Assembly: GCA_024220525.1 (NCBI GenBank)
Contig: JAMYWO010000481.1
Location: 2,265-23,047 of the forward strand
Direction of reading: 5' to 3'
Source: Cochliopodium minus
Taxonomy: Eukaryota > Discosea > Himatismenida > Cochliopodiidae
DNA length: 20,783 bases
Shown in pieces: positions 20,597 through 20,783 of the stretch. The notes under the pieces are model-generated. The model was not told the DNA's origin. It saw only the letters and a list, made by a program, of their open reading frames with translations, and did not search any database. Positions within the stretch are counted from its first letter, which is position 1, and every line of letters starts with the position of its first letter. A program made the translations under genes and the position numbers.

Positions 20597-20783
20597 ATAG
20601 AGACAGAGGATCTGAATGAAAGTGAGGACAAAAGTTGTGTCGAAATAAGTTATGATGGCAGAGATATGAGTGAAATGGAAGAATTTGAGGATGATAAAGA
20701 AGAGGGTGAAGATGATTTCGTGGAAGATGAAGAGGATGTCATGGAGGATGAAAAACCTGAAATATTTGAAAAAATAAACTATC
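20597..20783 (+). other. acidic open frame running off the window
   Basis: Immediately after the TAA at 20594-20596 the same frame stays open to the window end and encodes a strongly acidic stretch (for example MEEFEDDKEEGEDDFVEDEE). Its GC and codon pattern look coding. It may be the next exon of the zinc-finger candidate entered through the TAG at 20598-20600, a separate gene, or the remainder of a gene interrupted by the TAA. No donor lies between 20521 and 20596 that would skip the stop. Confidence 0.35.

Noticed and set aside
1-20783. tRNA, rRNA, CRISPR array, retroelement or virus-like element
   Set aside because: I found no cloverleaf, rRNA-like block, regularly spaced repeats with spacers, reverse transcriptase, integrase or capsid-like motif.

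Overview
The window looks like nuclear DNA of an AT-rich, intron-bearing protist. Coding exons have clearly higher GC than the A/T-only introns and spacers. Introns are GT-AG (mostly GTAA donors), and TAA and TGA both serve as stops, so the standard code fits. The gene style (giant calponin-homology and coiled-helix proteins in a very AT-rich genome) suggests a free-living amoeboid or flagellate lineage such as Anaeramoeba or an archamoeba. That placement is a guess from style, not a demonstrated identity.

One gene dominates the window. On the minus strand I could join 18 exons (17811 down to 475) with all 17 introns in phase, giving a protein of about 4,782 residues. Its order is: a tandem CH1-CH2 actin-binding domain of alpha-actinin/spectrin type; a Ser/Asp linker; two tandem adenylate-forming (long-chain acyl-CoA synthetase type) domains; a third CH domain hidden across two small introns; and a highly charged alpha-helical rod of about 3,260 residues, mostly encoded by one 7,549-base exon. 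Both synthetase-like domains lack the catalytic lysine of the C-terminal lobe. The second has also lost the P-loop, the aspartate of the TGD motif and the arginine of the GR motif. The first keeps several nucleotide-site residues. The product therefore looks like a giant actin-associated scaffold carrying one perhaps binding-competent and one degenerate acyl-adenylate module. I regard this fusion as the main discovery of the window.

Upstream on the same strand (18112-18873) lies a three-exon gene for a 170-residue single-pass membrane protein with a DUF3592-like N-terminal region. Between 18874 and about 19760 I see no convincing gene. Near the right edge are a weak small membrane-protein gene on the minus strand (about 19920-20045) and, on the plus strand, a partial three-exon candidate (20177-20593) with a FLYWCH-like zinc-finger pattern, followed in the same frame by a strongly acidic stretch that runs off the window. 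The left edge holds A/T microsatellites around one coding-like island (about 77-220) whose strand I cannot settle.

No rRNA, tRNA, CRISPR array, retroelement or virus-like element was recognised.
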